Positions 1 through 8,026 of a DNA stretch of 23,905 nt are shown here, one piece after another. A program made the translations under genes and the position numbers. Location of the stretch: the IMG/VR virus record IMGVR_UViG_3300032105_000020, positions 1-23,905 of that record. One strand, written 5' to 3'. This DNA is from a virus. Within the stretch, counting starts at the first letter, position 1, and each line of letters begins with the position of its first letter. Under the pieces are notes generated by a model. It had not been told where the DNA came from. It was given only the letters and a program-made list of their open reading frames with translations, and did no database searches.

Positions 1-88
1 GAAAGCGGCATACAGTGCCGGTATGGACGCGGAGAAAGCGGCATACAGTGCCGGTATGGACGCGGAGAAAGCGGCATACAGTGCCGGT
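1..88. repeat. 33-bp tandem direct repeat, 2.7 copies (iteron-like)
   Basis: Identical units occupy 1-33 and 34-66, and the first 22 bases recur at 67-88. The array may continue left of the window. The unit is a multiple of three and keeps the reading frame. Each unit contains GGCATACAGTGCCG (7-20, 40-53, 73-86), and the exact reverse complement of this 14-mer occurs once more at 139-152. Confidence 0.9.
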
Positions 89-487
89 GGCCCAGCGGCA
101 CATGACGACAGGATAGCGGCACATGACGACCAAAATAGCGGCACTGTATGCCAGGAATCCTATAAGAATCCTGTTAAGAATCCTTCCGCGCCCGTCGGCG
201 CCGGCGGCAAAAAGGCCGCGCCGCCGCCCGCGGACCCTGGCGCGCATTGGCGGGACTGCGAAGCGGCGTTGCGGGAGCGCTTCGGCGAGGCCGATTACGA
301 GGCATGGATTTCGACGTTGGCGGCGGTCAGCGACTTCGGCGGGCTCCTGAAATTGGCGGCGCCGTCGCGCTTCATCGAGGAAGTGGTCTGCAAGGAATAC
401 CGGGCCGGCATCGCCGAGGTCACCGGCCGCGAGGTCGAGATCGAGCACAGGAACTTTCCCGAAAAGCCCAAGGACGCGGCGGCGTGA
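2..487 (+). CDS. Phage replication protein with DnaA N-terminal-like domain (5' end missing)
   Basis: The reading frame is open to the left edge, so the true start and any N-terminal DNA-binding part lie outside; the first ATG inside is at 23 and sits in the repeat array. The first ~50 residues are low complexity: an 11-residue unit (MDAEKAAYSAG) encoded by the 33-bp repeats, then AAHDD twice, then KNP twice. Residues ~74-142 from that ATG resemble the DnaA N-terminal domain: a W-x-D-C start, a long helix, E-A-W-I, a hydrophobic beta strand LLKLAAPSRF, and a closing helix around VCKEYRAGI. In cellular DnaA this domain recruits helicase and partners; in phages of alphaproteobacteria it is common in replication initiators. 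Role in phage replication is inferred from the domain and from the repeats. Its stop overlaps the GTG start of the next gene. Confidence 0.72.
   Translation, partial: KAAYSAGMDAEKAAYSAGMDAEKAAYSAGGPAAHDDRIAAHDDQNSGTVCQESYKNPVKNPSAPVGAGGKKAAPPPADPGAHWRDCEAALRERFGEADYEAWISTLAAVSDFGGLLKLAAPSRFIEEVVCKEYRAGIAEVTGREVEIEHRNFPEKPKDAAA
94..130. repeat. 16-bp direct repeat at 21-bp spacing
   Basis: AGCGGCACATGACGAC is present at 94-109 and 115-130, and its first eight bases return at 137-144, where they run into the inverted iteron copy. It lies between the 33-bp units and the AT-richer repeats. Confidence 0.85.
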
Positions 488-1077
488 CGGCCGTTCCCGA
501 AGCCGGGCGCAAGGCCGCCGTCGGGGGGCACGAGTTCGGCGAATACCGCCGGGCGCGGATTATCCAGGGCCAGGTGATCGCGCTGGCCGATGGGTGGTTC
601 ATCGTCATCGAGCGCGGGCGGCCAAGGGACGATGGGGCGCAAGCACTCGATAATTCCCTCGACGGCGAAACCGACCCGGTCCGCGCCCGGCATCTGATCA
701 AGGCGCAGTTGAAGCGGGCGGGGACGACGCTGAACCGGACCGGGCTGCCGAAGGAAACCCTGCAGCTGGCCGGGGCGGCCATGCGCTGTCAGTACGTGCC
801 GCCGGTACTGCGCGACCTCGACAAGCGGACGCCGACAACCGTCCGGCCTTGCCGGCGCGATATCTCGGAACTCAACGAATGCCTGGAATGGCTGCTCGTG
901 CACCTCGATGGCGACGAACGCGGCGTCGTCATGGCCATGGGGATGATGGGCTGGGGTGGTCGACGGATGGCCCGAATCGATTCGCGGAAACGGTCAAAAG
1001 ACACGTTCAGGCGGATTTTCGAGCGCGGGGTCACCGAGATATTGTCTAGGCTTTTGGCGGGTTACGCCACATCTTGA
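484..1077 (+). CDS. Phage regulator candidate with C-terminal helix-turn-helix-like region
   Basis: The GTG at 484 overlaps the stop of the replication gene by 4 bp (GTGA), indicating translational coupling; earlier in-frame starts would lie inside that gene. The product is 197 residues. Its last ~65 residues carry a WLLVHLDGDERGVVMAMGM stretch, a G-R-R-M-A-R-I-D turn, then a basic helix and a final helix ending EILSRL. This resembles the sigma-region-4-like C-terminus seen in DUF6362-type and similar late regulators of alphaproteobacterial phages; the N-terminal ~120 residues match nothing I recognise. Position, right after the replication gene and just before a terminator and the late operon, is where an antiterminator or late activator (lambda Q-like) would sit. 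The function is inferred from position and is not shown by the sequence. Confidence 0.5.
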   Translation: MTAVPEAGRKAAVGGHEFGEYRRARIIQGQVIALADGWFIVIERGRPRDDGAQALDNSLDGETDPVRARHLIKAQLKRAGTTLNRTGLPKETLQLAGAAMRCQYVPPVLRDLDKRTPTTVRPCRRDISELNECLEWLLVHLDGDERGVVMAMGMMGWGGRRMARIDSRKRSKDTFRRIFERGVTEILSRLLAGYATS

Positions 1078-1085
1078 AAAATAGG

Positions 1086-1115
1086 TTGCGCCGGTTGCGC
1101 CGGTTTTGGTAGTAA
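1086..1115 (+). promoter_or_regulatory. Possible late promoter with 9-bp tandem repeat
   Basis: TTGCGC (1086-1091) and TAGTAA (1110-1115) are spaced 18 bp apart, a weak match to a vegetative -35/-10 pair. GGTTGCGCC is repeated in tandem at 1084-1092 and 1093-1101 and continues as GGTT, which could be a binding site. The location upstream of a terminator and the late operon is suggestive; the match itself is weak. Confidence 0.3.
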
Positions 1116-1159
1116 ATTAGGCGACGATTCGCGACGTGCGCGTCGGAGACATCAACCAT

Positions 1160-1189
1160 CCGCTAGGCATTGAGCCGGGCGGGTTTTTT
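1160..1189 (+). terminator. Intrinsic terminator ahead of the late operon
   Basis: CCGCTAGGC (1160-1168) pairs with GCCGGGCGG (1174-1182) around the loop ATTGA, with one G-T wobble and one A-G mismatch, and is followed by G and six T (1184-1189). It lies 19 bp before the HNH gene, so late transcription starting further upstream would have to read through it. Confidence 0.65.
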
Positions 1190-1208
1190 ATTGGGAAGGT
1201 AGAGACCC

Positions 1209-1580
1209 ATGCCCCGCCGGGCCAAGCGGCCGTGCTCGAAGCCTGGGTGCGGTCGCCTGGCCGATGGCCGGTATTGCGACCGGCACCCGAACGACGACAG
1301 GAAGCAGGCGGACCGGCGGCGGGGCAGCTCGACGAAGCGGGGATATGGCTATCGGTGGCAGAAATACCGGGAGCAATACCTGAAGGAACACCCGCTTTGC
1401 GTCATGGACTGCGAGGCCGAGGGCAGGGTGACGGCGTCGACAACCGTTGACCACATCATCCCGCACAAGGGCGATCAGGAACTGTTCTGGGATCCCGACA
1501 ATCATCATGCGGGCTGTAAAACCTGCCACGACCGCAAGACGGCGACCCAGGACGGCGGCTTCGGCCGCATCAAGGGGTAG
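1209..1580 (+). CDS. HNH endonuclease (packaging-associated)
   Basis: This 123-residue protein has the phage HNH architecture. A Cys/His cluster (C9, C14, C23, H26) is followed by the core: V-D-H-I-I-P-H at 80-86, the D-P-D-N asparagine at 98, and C-K-T-C-H at 103-107 with K110-T111. Cysteines 64 and 68 are also present. In HK97-type phages an HNH nuclease encoded next to the terminase genes assists the terminase in cutting DNA at cos, and this gene is in exactly that position, just before the small terminase. The start has AAGG ~11 bp upstream and lies directly after the terminator. The first gene of the late operon. Confident about the family; the packaging role is by analogy. Confidence 0.9.
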   Translation: MPRRAKRPCSKPGCGRLADGRYCDRHPNDDRKQADRRRGSSTKRGYGYRWQKYREQYLKEHPLCVMDCEAEGRVTASTTVDHIIPHKGDQELFWDPDNHHAGCKTCHDRKTATQDGGFGRIKG

Positions 1581-1701
1581 GGGGGGGTCTAATCTCCACA
1601 GCCCCGCAAGCCTAGACCGTTTGCCAGTACAACGTGTTCAGCCGCGAAATGAAAAGTTTTTTTCCAGGCATCGAAGAGCCGATCATCAGGGAGTCCGGAT
1701 C
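1581..1701. other. Non-coding gap between HNH and small terminase (possible cos region)
   Basis: This 121-bp interval holds an eight-G run near 1580-1587 and a seven-T run near 1657, and I see no convincing gene in it. In cos-packaging phages with an HNH-P27-terminase order the cohesive-end site commonly lies close to these genes. No cleavage site can be identified by eye. Confidence 0.22.
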
Positions 1702-2238
1702 ATGGCGGGCCGCCGCAACAAGCCGACCCAACAGAAGAATCTTGGCGGCAATCCCGGCAAGCGTTCGCCCAATAAAGCGGAGCCGAAGCCGAAAGTTTCA
1801 GGTGTCCCCAACCCGCCGGCCTACCTCGGCAGATTCGGCACGGCGCTGTGGAAAGATTACGCCCCGAAACTGGTGACCCTCGGCATCCTTTCCGAAATCG
1901 ACACCCGGGCCTGGGAAGTCCTGTGCCACGCCTATGGCCGAATGCGCCAGGCCGCCGCCGACGTCAAAAGGCATGGCCGCGTTTACACCAAGGACGGCGT
2001 TGTCCGCATGCGCCCGGAAGTCCGAATCGAGGCCGAGGCGCGCAAGGAATTCCGTCAATACTGCGCCGAGTTTGGCCTTACCCCGGCGTCCCGCTCCCGC
2101 GTCGCCGCGTCCCTGGGCGAACAGCCCGTGCTGCCGATGAACATGCCCAACCAAACCGACCCGTCGAAGAAAATGCCGAAAGGACCGTGGGGCAGTGACG
2201 AAGAGTTCTTCAATCCGCAAGGCAAAACGACCCACTAA
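1702..2238 (+). CDS. terS: Terminase small subunit, P27 family
   Basis: The 178-residue product begins with a basic tail and the signature L-G-G-N-P-G-K-R (residues 14-21) typical of P27-type small terminases, followed by P-x-P-P-A-Y-L and a helical core with a conserved W (L-W-K-D-Y-A-P-K-L). Small terminase subunits bind the packaging site as oligomers and hand DNA to the large subunit. ATG at 1702 is chosen because GGGAG lies 8-11 bp upstream and the protein then begins at the usual P27 N-terminus; the frame is open much further upstream, but only as a shadow over the HNH gene. The 3' end overlaps the large terminase gene by 44 bp, consistent with translational coupling. Confidence 0.88.
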   Translation: MAGRRNKPTQQKNLGGNPGKRSPNKAEPKPKVSGVPNPPAYLGRFGTALWKDYAPKLVTLGILSEIDTRAWEVLCHAYGRMRQAAADVKRHGRVYTKDGVVRMRPEVRIEAEARKEFRQYCAEFGLTPASRSRVAASLGEQPVLPMNMPNQTDPSKKMPKGPWGSDEEFFNPQGKTTH

Positions 2239-3898
2239 ACCGGCGCCCCTTTCAGACGAAGCCATCATCACCCTGGCCGCTTCGCTGGCGAAAAAGGCGG
2301 TTGATGACCTCGTCGATTGGGCCGCCGAAACCGCGCCGGATGATTACTACTTCGACGCCCTCGCCGCCGAGCGCGCGGTCCAGTTCTTCGCCCGCTACCT
2401 CCGCCACACCAAGAGCATATGGGCCGGCCAACCGTTCGAATTGCTCTACTGGCAAAAGGTCATCGTCCGCCTCGCCTTCGGCTGGAAACGCCCAGACGGC
2501 ACCCGCCGATTCCGCGTCGTCTACATCCGCATCCCGCGCAAGAACGGCAAGACGAGTATGGCCGCCGGCGTCGGTTTATATCTGACCTTCGCCGACGACG
2601 AGACCGGCGCCGAGGTTTATTCCTTCGCCTCCGATACCGACCAGGCCGCCATCGCCCACGACGAGGCCAAGCGCATGCGCGGCCAGTCCGAGGCGTTGCG
2701 GTCGCGGTCCATGGTCTACAAGAAATCCATCGTCGTCGGCGCGACATCGTCGAGCTACAAAGTCCTGTCCTCGACCGCCGGCACCAAACACGGGCTCAAC
2801 GCATCGGGCCTCATCGGCGACGAACTCCACGCCATGGCCGACCGCGAACTGTATGACACGCTGCACACCTCGACCGCGGCTCGCCCCCAGCCGCTGGAAT
2901 GGCTAACCACCACGGCGGGCGTCAATCGGCATTCATTCTGCCACGACATCGACGACTACGCCGGCAAGGTCCGGGAAAGGATTTTCACCGACGCCGATTT
3001 CCTGCCGGTGATGTTCGGCGCCGACAAGGGCGACAACTTCATGGATACTCGCGTCTGGGCGGCAGCCAACCCGTCCCTCGGCGTCACCATCGGCCTCGAT
3101 TATATCCGCAAGGAAGCCGAGAAAGCCAAGGTGCAGCCGTCCTACACAAACGTCTTCCGCCGCCTGCACCTGAACATCTGGACCGAGTCCCACACCCGCT
3201 GGCTGCCGAAAGACGCCTGGGATGATTGCGGCCAACCCGTCGACCCGAAAACCCTCGAAGGCCGCGAGTGCTACGGCGGCCTCGATCTAAGCCGCAAGAT
3301 CGACATATCGGCTTTTGTCCTCGTCTTCCCGCCCGTCGAAGACGGCGAACGCTGGAAGGTGCTTTGCTTTTTCTGGGTGCCGGCGGAAAACATCCTCCTC
3401 CGCGCCAAGCGCGACCGGGTACCCTATGACGTCTGGGAACGCGCGGGCCTGATCCACGCCACCGAGGGCGATGTCGTCGACTACCGGGTGATCCTGGCCG
3501 CCATCGCCGAAGACCTGGGCCCGCGCTTCAACATTCGGGAGATCGGCTTCGATGAGTGGAACGCGACGCAGCTGGCCAATGACCTCATCGGCGAAGGCTT
3601 TGAAATGGTCGCGATACGCCAGGGCTATAAGACCATGTCGGAGCCGATGAAGTTTACCGAGGAACTGATCATCGCCCGCAACATGGCCCATGGCGACAAC
3701 GCGGTGCTGAACTGGATGGCCGACAACATCGAGGTCCGCATGGACGCCAACGAAAACATCGCGCCGGACAAGTTGAAATCGATCGAGCGCATCGACGGCA
3801 TGGTCGCCCTGATCATGGCCATGGTCCGGGCGATGTTCCATGAAGACGAAGATGAAGGCATTTCCATCCCCGATGATTATGAGATCATGACCATATGA
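2195..3898 (+). CDS. terL: Terminase large subunit, HK97 type (Terminase_1)
   Basis: This 567-residue protein is the packaging motor and nuclease. The ATPase half shows a Walker A-type loop R-K-N-G-K-T at 115-120, Walker B LIGDE at 206-210 with the catalytic Glu, and a coupling motif TTTAG near 238-242. The C-terminal nuclease half carries acidic residues expected to bind metal: D364 in GGLDLS, D453 in GFDEWN and D534 in RIDG. Length is usual for the family. GTG at 2195 is the annotated start, with AAGGA ~11 bp upstream, inside the end of the small subunit gene. Its stop overlaps the next start as ATGA. The protein uses ATP to fill the prohead through the portal encoded downstream and cuts the concatemer. 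Confidence 0.96.
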   Translation: MTKSSSIRKAKRPTKPAPLSDEAIITLAASLAKKAVDDLVDWAAETAPDDYYFDALAAERAVQFFARYLRHTKSIWAGQPFELLYWQKVIVRLAFGWKRPDGTRRFRVVYIRIPRKNGKTSMAAGVGLYLTFADDETGAEVYSFASDTDQAAIAHDEAKRMRGQSEALRSRSMVYKKSIVVGATSSSYKVLSSTAGTKHGLNASGLIGDELHAMADRELYDTLHTSTAARPQPLEWLTTTAGVNRHSFCHDIDDYAGKVRERIFTDADFLPVMFGADKGDNFMDTRVWAAANPSLGVTIGLDYIRKEAEKAKVQPSYTNVFRRLHLNIWTESHTRWLPKDAWDDCGQPVDPKTLEGRECYGGLDLSRKIDISAFVLVFPPVEDGERWKVLCFFWVPAENILLRAKRDRVPYDVWERAGLIHATEGDVVDYRVILAAIAEDLGPRFNIREIGFDEWNATQLANDLIGEGFEMVAIRQGYKTMSEPMKFTEELIIARNMAHGDNAVLNWMADNIEVRMDANENIAPDKLKSIERIDGMVALIMAMVRAMFHEDEDEGISIPDDYEIMTI

Positions 3899-4095
3899 CG
3901 ACTCCGGCACCCGACTCATCCAGCGCCGCCGCCCCCGGCACCCTGAGAACCACCGTCGGCATCGCCGGCCTCGGTCTCATGGCCGGTGGGTTTTGGATGG
4001 CCTGGCCGCCCCTGGCACTGATCGTTCCGGGGGCGCTGCTGTTCACGCTGGCCGTCGCCGGTGCTGTCCGTGCCGCCAAGGTCAAGGAAAACTGA
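3895..4095 (+). CDS. Small two-segment membrane protein of unknown function
   Basis: A 66-residue protein with a short Ser/Ala/Pro-rich N-terminus and two hydrophobic stretches (about 21-40 and 42-58) separated by a proline pair, ending in a basic tail. It overlaps terL by ATGA and the portal gene by TGATG, so it is embedded in a translationally coupled chain and is probably real despite its size. Small membrane proteins between terminase and portal genes occur in HK97-like phages; no function can be given from the sequence. A holin-like topology is possible, but the lysis genes are far away, so I do not call it that. Confidence 0.7.
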   Translation: MTTPAPDSSSAAAPGTLRTTVGIAGLGLMAGGFWMAWPPLALIVPGALLFTLAVAGAVRAAKVKEN

Positions 4096-5462
4096 TGGAC
4101 TTTTTTGGTCACCTTTTCGCCGCCCATCCCGAACCCGAACCCGGGCGCGATACCGGCGATGATTTATGGTACAACCCCCTCGCCCTTCCCGGTGCTGCCG
4201 GCATGCCTGTCAGCGCCGAAACCATGCTTCAGGCGTCGGCCATCTTTTCCTGCCTCAACGTGCTGTCCCGCCCGCTGGCGTCCCTGCCCTTCGCTGTCTT
4301 CCTTCGCCAGGCGGACGGGTCCAAAACCCGTGTCGATGCCCACCCCCTTGCCGATATTCTCGGCAAGCAATCCAGCGTCCGCCATACGGCCTATGAATTC
4401 CGGGGCCAGATGGCGTGGGACCTGGTGCTGTGGCGTAACGCCTATGCCGAGATCATCCCCGGCCCCCGCGGCCCTGTCGACCAGCTGGTGCGCCTGGACC
4501 CCGCCAATGTCACGCTGCGCAAGTTTCCGTCCGGCGACATCGCCTTCGACATCGCCTTCGACGTGGTCGAGAACGGGCGCATGCGTCGGCTTCGGGAAGA
4601 CCAGGTCTGGCATCTGAAGGCGATGCCCTTCACCCCGGACGGTCTGTTGGGCCGTCCGGTGGCCGAAACCAACCGGCAACTGGTGTCGGCCATCCTTGCC
4701 GTGCAGGAATACTCGGCCCGGTTTTTCGCCAACGATACCAAGTCCGGCGGCGTCATCAGCATCGACCACCACTTTGATGGCAAGGAGTCCCGTAAGAATT
4801 ACCTCGACGCTTGGCGCAGGCAGCGCACCGGCGCCAACCGGCACAAGGACGCGATTATTGAGTTCAACGGTAAGTACCAGCGGTCGGTCCAGACCAACGA
4901 CGAGGCCCAGTTTATCCAAACCAAGAAGGAATCCGCCGTCGAAATCGCCTCCATCTTCAACGTGCCGCCGCACAAGATCGGCATCCTCGACAAGGCCACC
5001 TTCCGCAACATCGAACAGCAGGCCATCGACTTCGTTACCGACTCGCTGCTGCCGCATCTGGTGTGCTGGGAACAGGGCATCGGCCGCGACCTGCTGCCGT
5101 CGGGTGCCGGGCTGTTCGCCGAGTTCAATGTGCTGGGTTTGTTGCGCGGCGACATCAAGACCCGCTTCCAGGCCTTCGCCATCGCCCGCAACTGGGGTTG
5201 GTTGAGCGTCAACGACATCCGTAAGCTGGAAAACCTGAATCCCATCGGCCCCGACGGCGACGTCTACCTGCAGCCCCTCAACATGGCCCCGGCTGGCGAT
5301 CCGGCGGAGCCTTCCGGTCAGGGTGGTCGTGACGCCAAAAAGGGCAATGGCAGGGACCACGCGCCGCCGGCCGACCTTTTCGATGGCCCAGTCCCCGGCT
5401 ACGGCTACGAAGACCAGGCCCCCGACGAACCCGAAGGAGAACCCGATGGCAAAACCGATTGA
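4095..5462 (+). CDS. Portal protein, HK97 family
   Basis: The 455-residue product has the HK97 portal pattern: an early A-I-F-S-C-L-N-V-L-S-R helix, P-L-A-x-L-P, a central Y-x-E-F-R-G stretch, D-P-A-N-V, and the clip/stem region with F-N-V-P-P-H-K-I-G and N-I-E-Q-Q-A-I-D-F-V-T-D-S-L-L-P. The C-terminal ~50 residues are acidic, Gly/Pro-rich and probably flexible. Portals form a dodecameric ring at one capsid vertex, through which terminase pumps DNA and to which the connector binds. ATG at 4095 overlaps the previous stop as TGATG; a longer upstream reading frame is only an overlap with the small membrane gene. The end overlaps the protease gene by 17 bp. Confidence 0.95.
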   Translation: MDFFGHLFAAHPEPEPGRDTGDDLWYNPLALPGAAGMPVSAETMLQASAIFSCLNVLSRPLASLPFAVFLRQADGSKTRVDAHPLADILGKQSSVRHTAYEFRGQMAWDLVLWRNAYAEIIPGPRGPVDQLVRLDPANVTLRKFPSGDIAFDIAFDVVENGRMRRLREDQVWHLKAMPFTPDGLLGRPVAETNRQLVSAILAVQEYSARFFANDTKSGGVISIDHHFDGKESRKNYLDAWRRQRTGANRHKDAIIEFNGKYQRSVQTNDEAQFIQTKKESAVEIASIFNVPPHKIGILDKATFRNIEQQAIDFVTDSLLPHLVCWEQGIGRDLLPSGAGLFAEFNVLGLLRGDIKTRFQAFAIARNWGWLSVNDIRKLENLNPIGPDGDVYLQPLNMAPAGDPAEPSGQGGRDAKKGNGRDHAPPADLFDGPVPGYGYEDQAPDEPEGEPDGKTD

Positions 5463-6423
5463 CGAAATCGAAGCCGAGATTATGGTCCCCGCGCCCCTGG
5501 CCTATTCCCATGTCATCCGCGCCGTTGCCGAATCCCCGTGGGCCATTCTTCCGGAAACGTTGGCCACGATCATGGAAATCCTGTCCTTCCGCGCCATGGG
5601 TGGGCGGCTGACCGCCGAGGAAATCGAAACCCGCATCCGTGCCGAACATTACGGCCAGCCCGCCGCCGTCCCGGCCAGCGCCCGGGCCAAGTCCGGCGGC
5701 GGCACCGTCGCCATCCTCGGCCTGCGCGGAATCATCGCCCACCGGGCGTCGGCCTTCAACGACGTGTCCGCGCCACAGGGCACATCGGTCGAACGCTTCA
5801 CCCAGCTGTTCCGCGTGGCCATGAATAACGACGACGTTTCCGCCATCCTGATCGACGTGCAGGCGCCGGGCGGAAGCGTTGACGGCGTCTCCGAACTGGC
5901 CAACGAAATCCGCGCCGCCCGCGGCGGCAAGCCCATCATCGCCGTCGCCAACGCCTACGCCGCCTCGGCCGCCTACTGGATCGCGGCCGCCGCCGACGAA
6001 CTGGTGGTGACGCCGTCTGGCGAGGTCGGGTCCATCGGCATCTTTGCCGCCCACACGGAATTTTCAAAACAGGACGAAATGATCGGTCGCAAGACGACGC
6101 TGATCTCGGCCGGCAGGTTCAAGGTCGAGGGCAACCCCTTCGAGCCGCTTACCGAAGAAGCCCGCGAGGCCATCCAGGACCGCGTCGACGATCACTACGC
6201 CATGTTGGTTTCCGACATCGCCAAGGCCCGTGGCGTCAAGGCATCCGATGTCAGGTCCGGCTTCGGCCAGGGCCGCATGGTCGGTGCCAAGGAAGCCGTC
6301 GCCATGGGCATGGCCGACCGCGTCGATACCTTCGACAACACCCTTTCCCGCCTGCTTGCGGGACGTGGGCGTCCACGTGGGCGGCGCGCCGCCACGGCGG
6401 GCCGTTATTTCGACTTTGTCTAA
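5446..6423 (+). CDS. Head maturation protease, S49 (SppA-like)
   Basis: A 325-residue serine protease with the Clp/crotonase-fold features of family S49: a P-G-G-S oxyanion turn at 141-144, the probable nucleophile S174 in Y-A-A-S-A-A-Y-W, V-G-S-I-G-I at 195-199, and the probable general base K226 in G-R-F-K-V-E-G. It acts as a Ser-Lys dyad in this family. Between portal and capsid genes, its job is to trim the capsid protein N-terminus (and itself) in the prohead. ATG at 5446 has AAGGAG 7 bp upstream, inside the portal gene. HK97 itself uses a different (U35) protease; S49 versions at this position are known from other phages. The basic C-terminal tail (R-G-R-P-R-G-R-R) is notable and may help packing with capsid or DNA. 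Confidence 0.93.
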   Translation: MAKPIDEIEAEIMVPAPLAYSHVIRAVAESPWAILPETLATIMEILSFRAMGGRLTAEEIETRIRAEHYGQPAAVPASARAKSGGGTVAILGLRGIIAHRASAFNDVSAPQGTSVERFTQLFRVAMNNDDVSAILIDVQAPGGSVDGVSELANEIRAARGGKPIIAVANAYAASAAYWIAAAADELVVTPSGEVGSIGIFAAHTEFSKQDEMIGRKTTLISAGRFKVEGNPFEPLTEEAREAIQDRVDDHYAMLVSDIAKARGVKASDVRSGFGQGRMVGAKEAVAMGMADRVDTFDNTLSRLLAGRGRPRGRRAATAGRYFDFV

Positions 6424-6516
6424 CCACCACGAATTACACCCCTTTCACGCCGTACCGGCCGGGCGGCGGCGGGGTTATATGTCATGACCGGCCTTTCATA
6501 TTTTTAGGAGTGAACT

Positions 6517-7995
6517 ATGAACAAGCTCAATGAGCTTCGCCAGCGCCTGGTCGACGCCAAGGAACAAGGCCGCGCCAATGTCAAGGCCCTGGAAGACCTG
6601 GAGGCGGAGGAAAAGCCCTCCGACGACGAGGCCACCAAGATCGAAACCCTCAACGATGAGATCGACGCCTTGAAGGAAACCTGCGACACCTTACAGGCCG
6701 AAATCGGGGTCGAGGAAGCCCGTGCCATCCGCGCCGTCGCCTTCGCGGCACCCGAAACCCCGGCTGCCCCGGTTGCTGGAATTCCACAGGTTCAGTCCTC
6801 AATGCCGGACGGCGCCGGCCTGCTGACCGCGACGGCGGCGCTGCTGGCGGCGGGGGTGACGTTGACCCCGGCCAACGTCCCCGCCGGTCATGTCGATCAC
6901 GGCGGCTTCGAAATGCGCTCGGGCGCCTCCATCACGTCGGCGGAATTGGACCCGGCGTTGACCGGCGGCTTCCGGTCCATGGCCGACTTCGCCCTGGCCG
7001 TGCGCCAGGCTTCTCCCGGCACCGGCGATCATCGTGTCGACGAACGCCTAGCCACCATGTTCCAGGCGGCGCCGACCAACTACCACCAGGAAGAGGGCGC
7101 CGCCGAAGGCTATATGGTGCCCCCGGCCATGCGCCAGGCGATCTGGGAACTGATCTTCTCGGGCGACGACATCCTCAACCGGGTGACTTTGGAACCGACA
7201 TCGCAGAATGCGGTCAAGATCATCACCGACGAGACGACGCCGTGGGGATCCACCGGCATCCAGGCCCGCTGGGAAGGTGAAGCCAACCAGCTGACCGCCG
7301 ACAAGCTGGTTACCAACGGTGAAATGGTCGACTTGCACAAGCTCGCTGCCTACGTTCTGGCCACCGATGAGCTTCTGGAAGACGCGCCGCGCCTGTCCGA
7401 TCGGCTGACCCGCGGCGCCGCACGGGCCATCAACTGGAAGGCGTCCGATTCCATCGTCTACGGCAACGGCGCCGGACAGCCCATGGGCTACTTCAACGCC
7501 GCCTGCCTGGTGTCGGTGGCCAAGGAATCGGGGCAGGCTGCCGATACGATTGAGACCCTCAACATCGCCAAGATGTTCTCGCGCCTGTGGACCGTCGGCG
7601 GCGGGCGGCCCATCTGGATTGCCAACCGCGATATCGTGCCGCAACTGATGACCATGACTATCGGTAACCAGCCGGTGTGGACCGGCTTCAACGCCGGCCT
7701 GCAGGACGCCCCCGGCGGGCGCATGCTGGGCTATCCGATCATGTGGTCGGAACACGCCAAGACCTTGGGCGATAAGGGTGACATCCAGTTGATCGACCTG
7801 GACGGCTACTACGGCATCCAAAAGTCGGGCGGCATCCGCTTCGCGTCGTCCATCCACCTGTTCTTCGACTATGGCATCCAGGCCTTCCGCTGGACCTTCC
7901 GCATGGGTGGCCAGCCGTTCCTGTCGGCGGCGGTCTCGCCGGCTAACGGGTCCAACACCAAGTCCCACTTCGTCACCCTCGACGCGCGGGCCTAA
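6517..7995 (+). CDS. Major capsid protein, HK97 fold, with N-terminal delta domain
   Basis: The 492-residue product begins with ~75 residues of highly charged, heptad-like coiled coil, the usual built-in scaffold (delta domain), then an Ala/Pro/Gly linker and the HK97-type capsid body. Body features include V-P-P-A-M-R, W-E-G-E-A-N-Q, a long central helix around D-R-L-T-R-G-A-A-R-A-I, G-N-G-A-G-Q-P-M-G-Y, and a C-terminal F-D-Y-G-I-Q-A-F-R strand. It is about 100 residues longer than HK97 gp5, so a large N-terminal part is probably removed by the S49 protease encoded just before it; the cut site is not evident. TAGGAG lies 6-7 bp before the ATG. A 93-bp gap precedes the gene, wide for this operon, perhaps holding an extra expression signal for this abundant protein. 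Confidence 0.95.
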   Translation: MNKLNELRQRLVDAKEQGRANVKALEDLEAEEKPSDDEATKIETLNDEIDALKETCDTLQAEIGVEEARAIRAVAFAAPETPAAPVAGIPQVQSSMPDGAGLLTATAALLAAGVTLTPANVPAGHVDHGGFEMRSGASITSAELDPALTGGFRSMADFALAVRQASPGTGDHRVDERLATMFQAAPTNYHQEEGAAEGYMVPPAMRQAIWELIFSGDDILNRVTLEPTSQNAVKIITDETTPWGSTGIQARWEGEANQLTADKLVTNGEMVDLHKLAAYVLATDELLEDAPRLSDRLTRGAARAINWKASDSIVYGNGAGQPMGYFNAACLVSVAKESGQAADTIETLNIAKMFSRLWTVGGGRPIWIANRDIVPQLMTMTIGNQPVWTGFNAGLQDAPGGRMLGYPIMWSEHAKTLGDKGDIQLIDLDGYYGIQKSGGIRFASSIHLFFDYGIQAFRWTFRMGGQPFLSAAVSPANGSNTKSHFVTLDARA

Positions 7996-8026
7996 GCCAC
8001 TCCGGCCTTATCCAAACTTAAACCCC

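Larger units (their letters stand above)
1..184. other. Candidate replication origin inside the replication gene
   Basis: Three direct iteron-like copies, two 16-bp repeats and one inverted iteron copy (139-152) are followed by GAATCCT at 155-161, 166-172 and 178-184, separated by short A/T stretches (TATAA, GTTAA). Iterons followed by short AT-richer direct repeats inside an initiator gene is the layout of lambdoid origins within gene O. That the region is an origin is inference; only the repeats are seen. Confidence 0.4.

Noticed and set aside
1-88. CRISPR array
   Set aside because: The 33-bp units are contiguous, lack spacers and stay in a coding frame.
1447-1701. N-terminal extension of the small terminase to an upstream start
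   Set aside because: It overlaps the HNH gene and has no ribosome site; the P27 motif is close to the ATG at 1702, which has GGGAG upstream.
4164-5360. A minus-strand open frame of about 398 codons opposite the portal gene
   Set aside because: Antisense shadow of a strong portal match.
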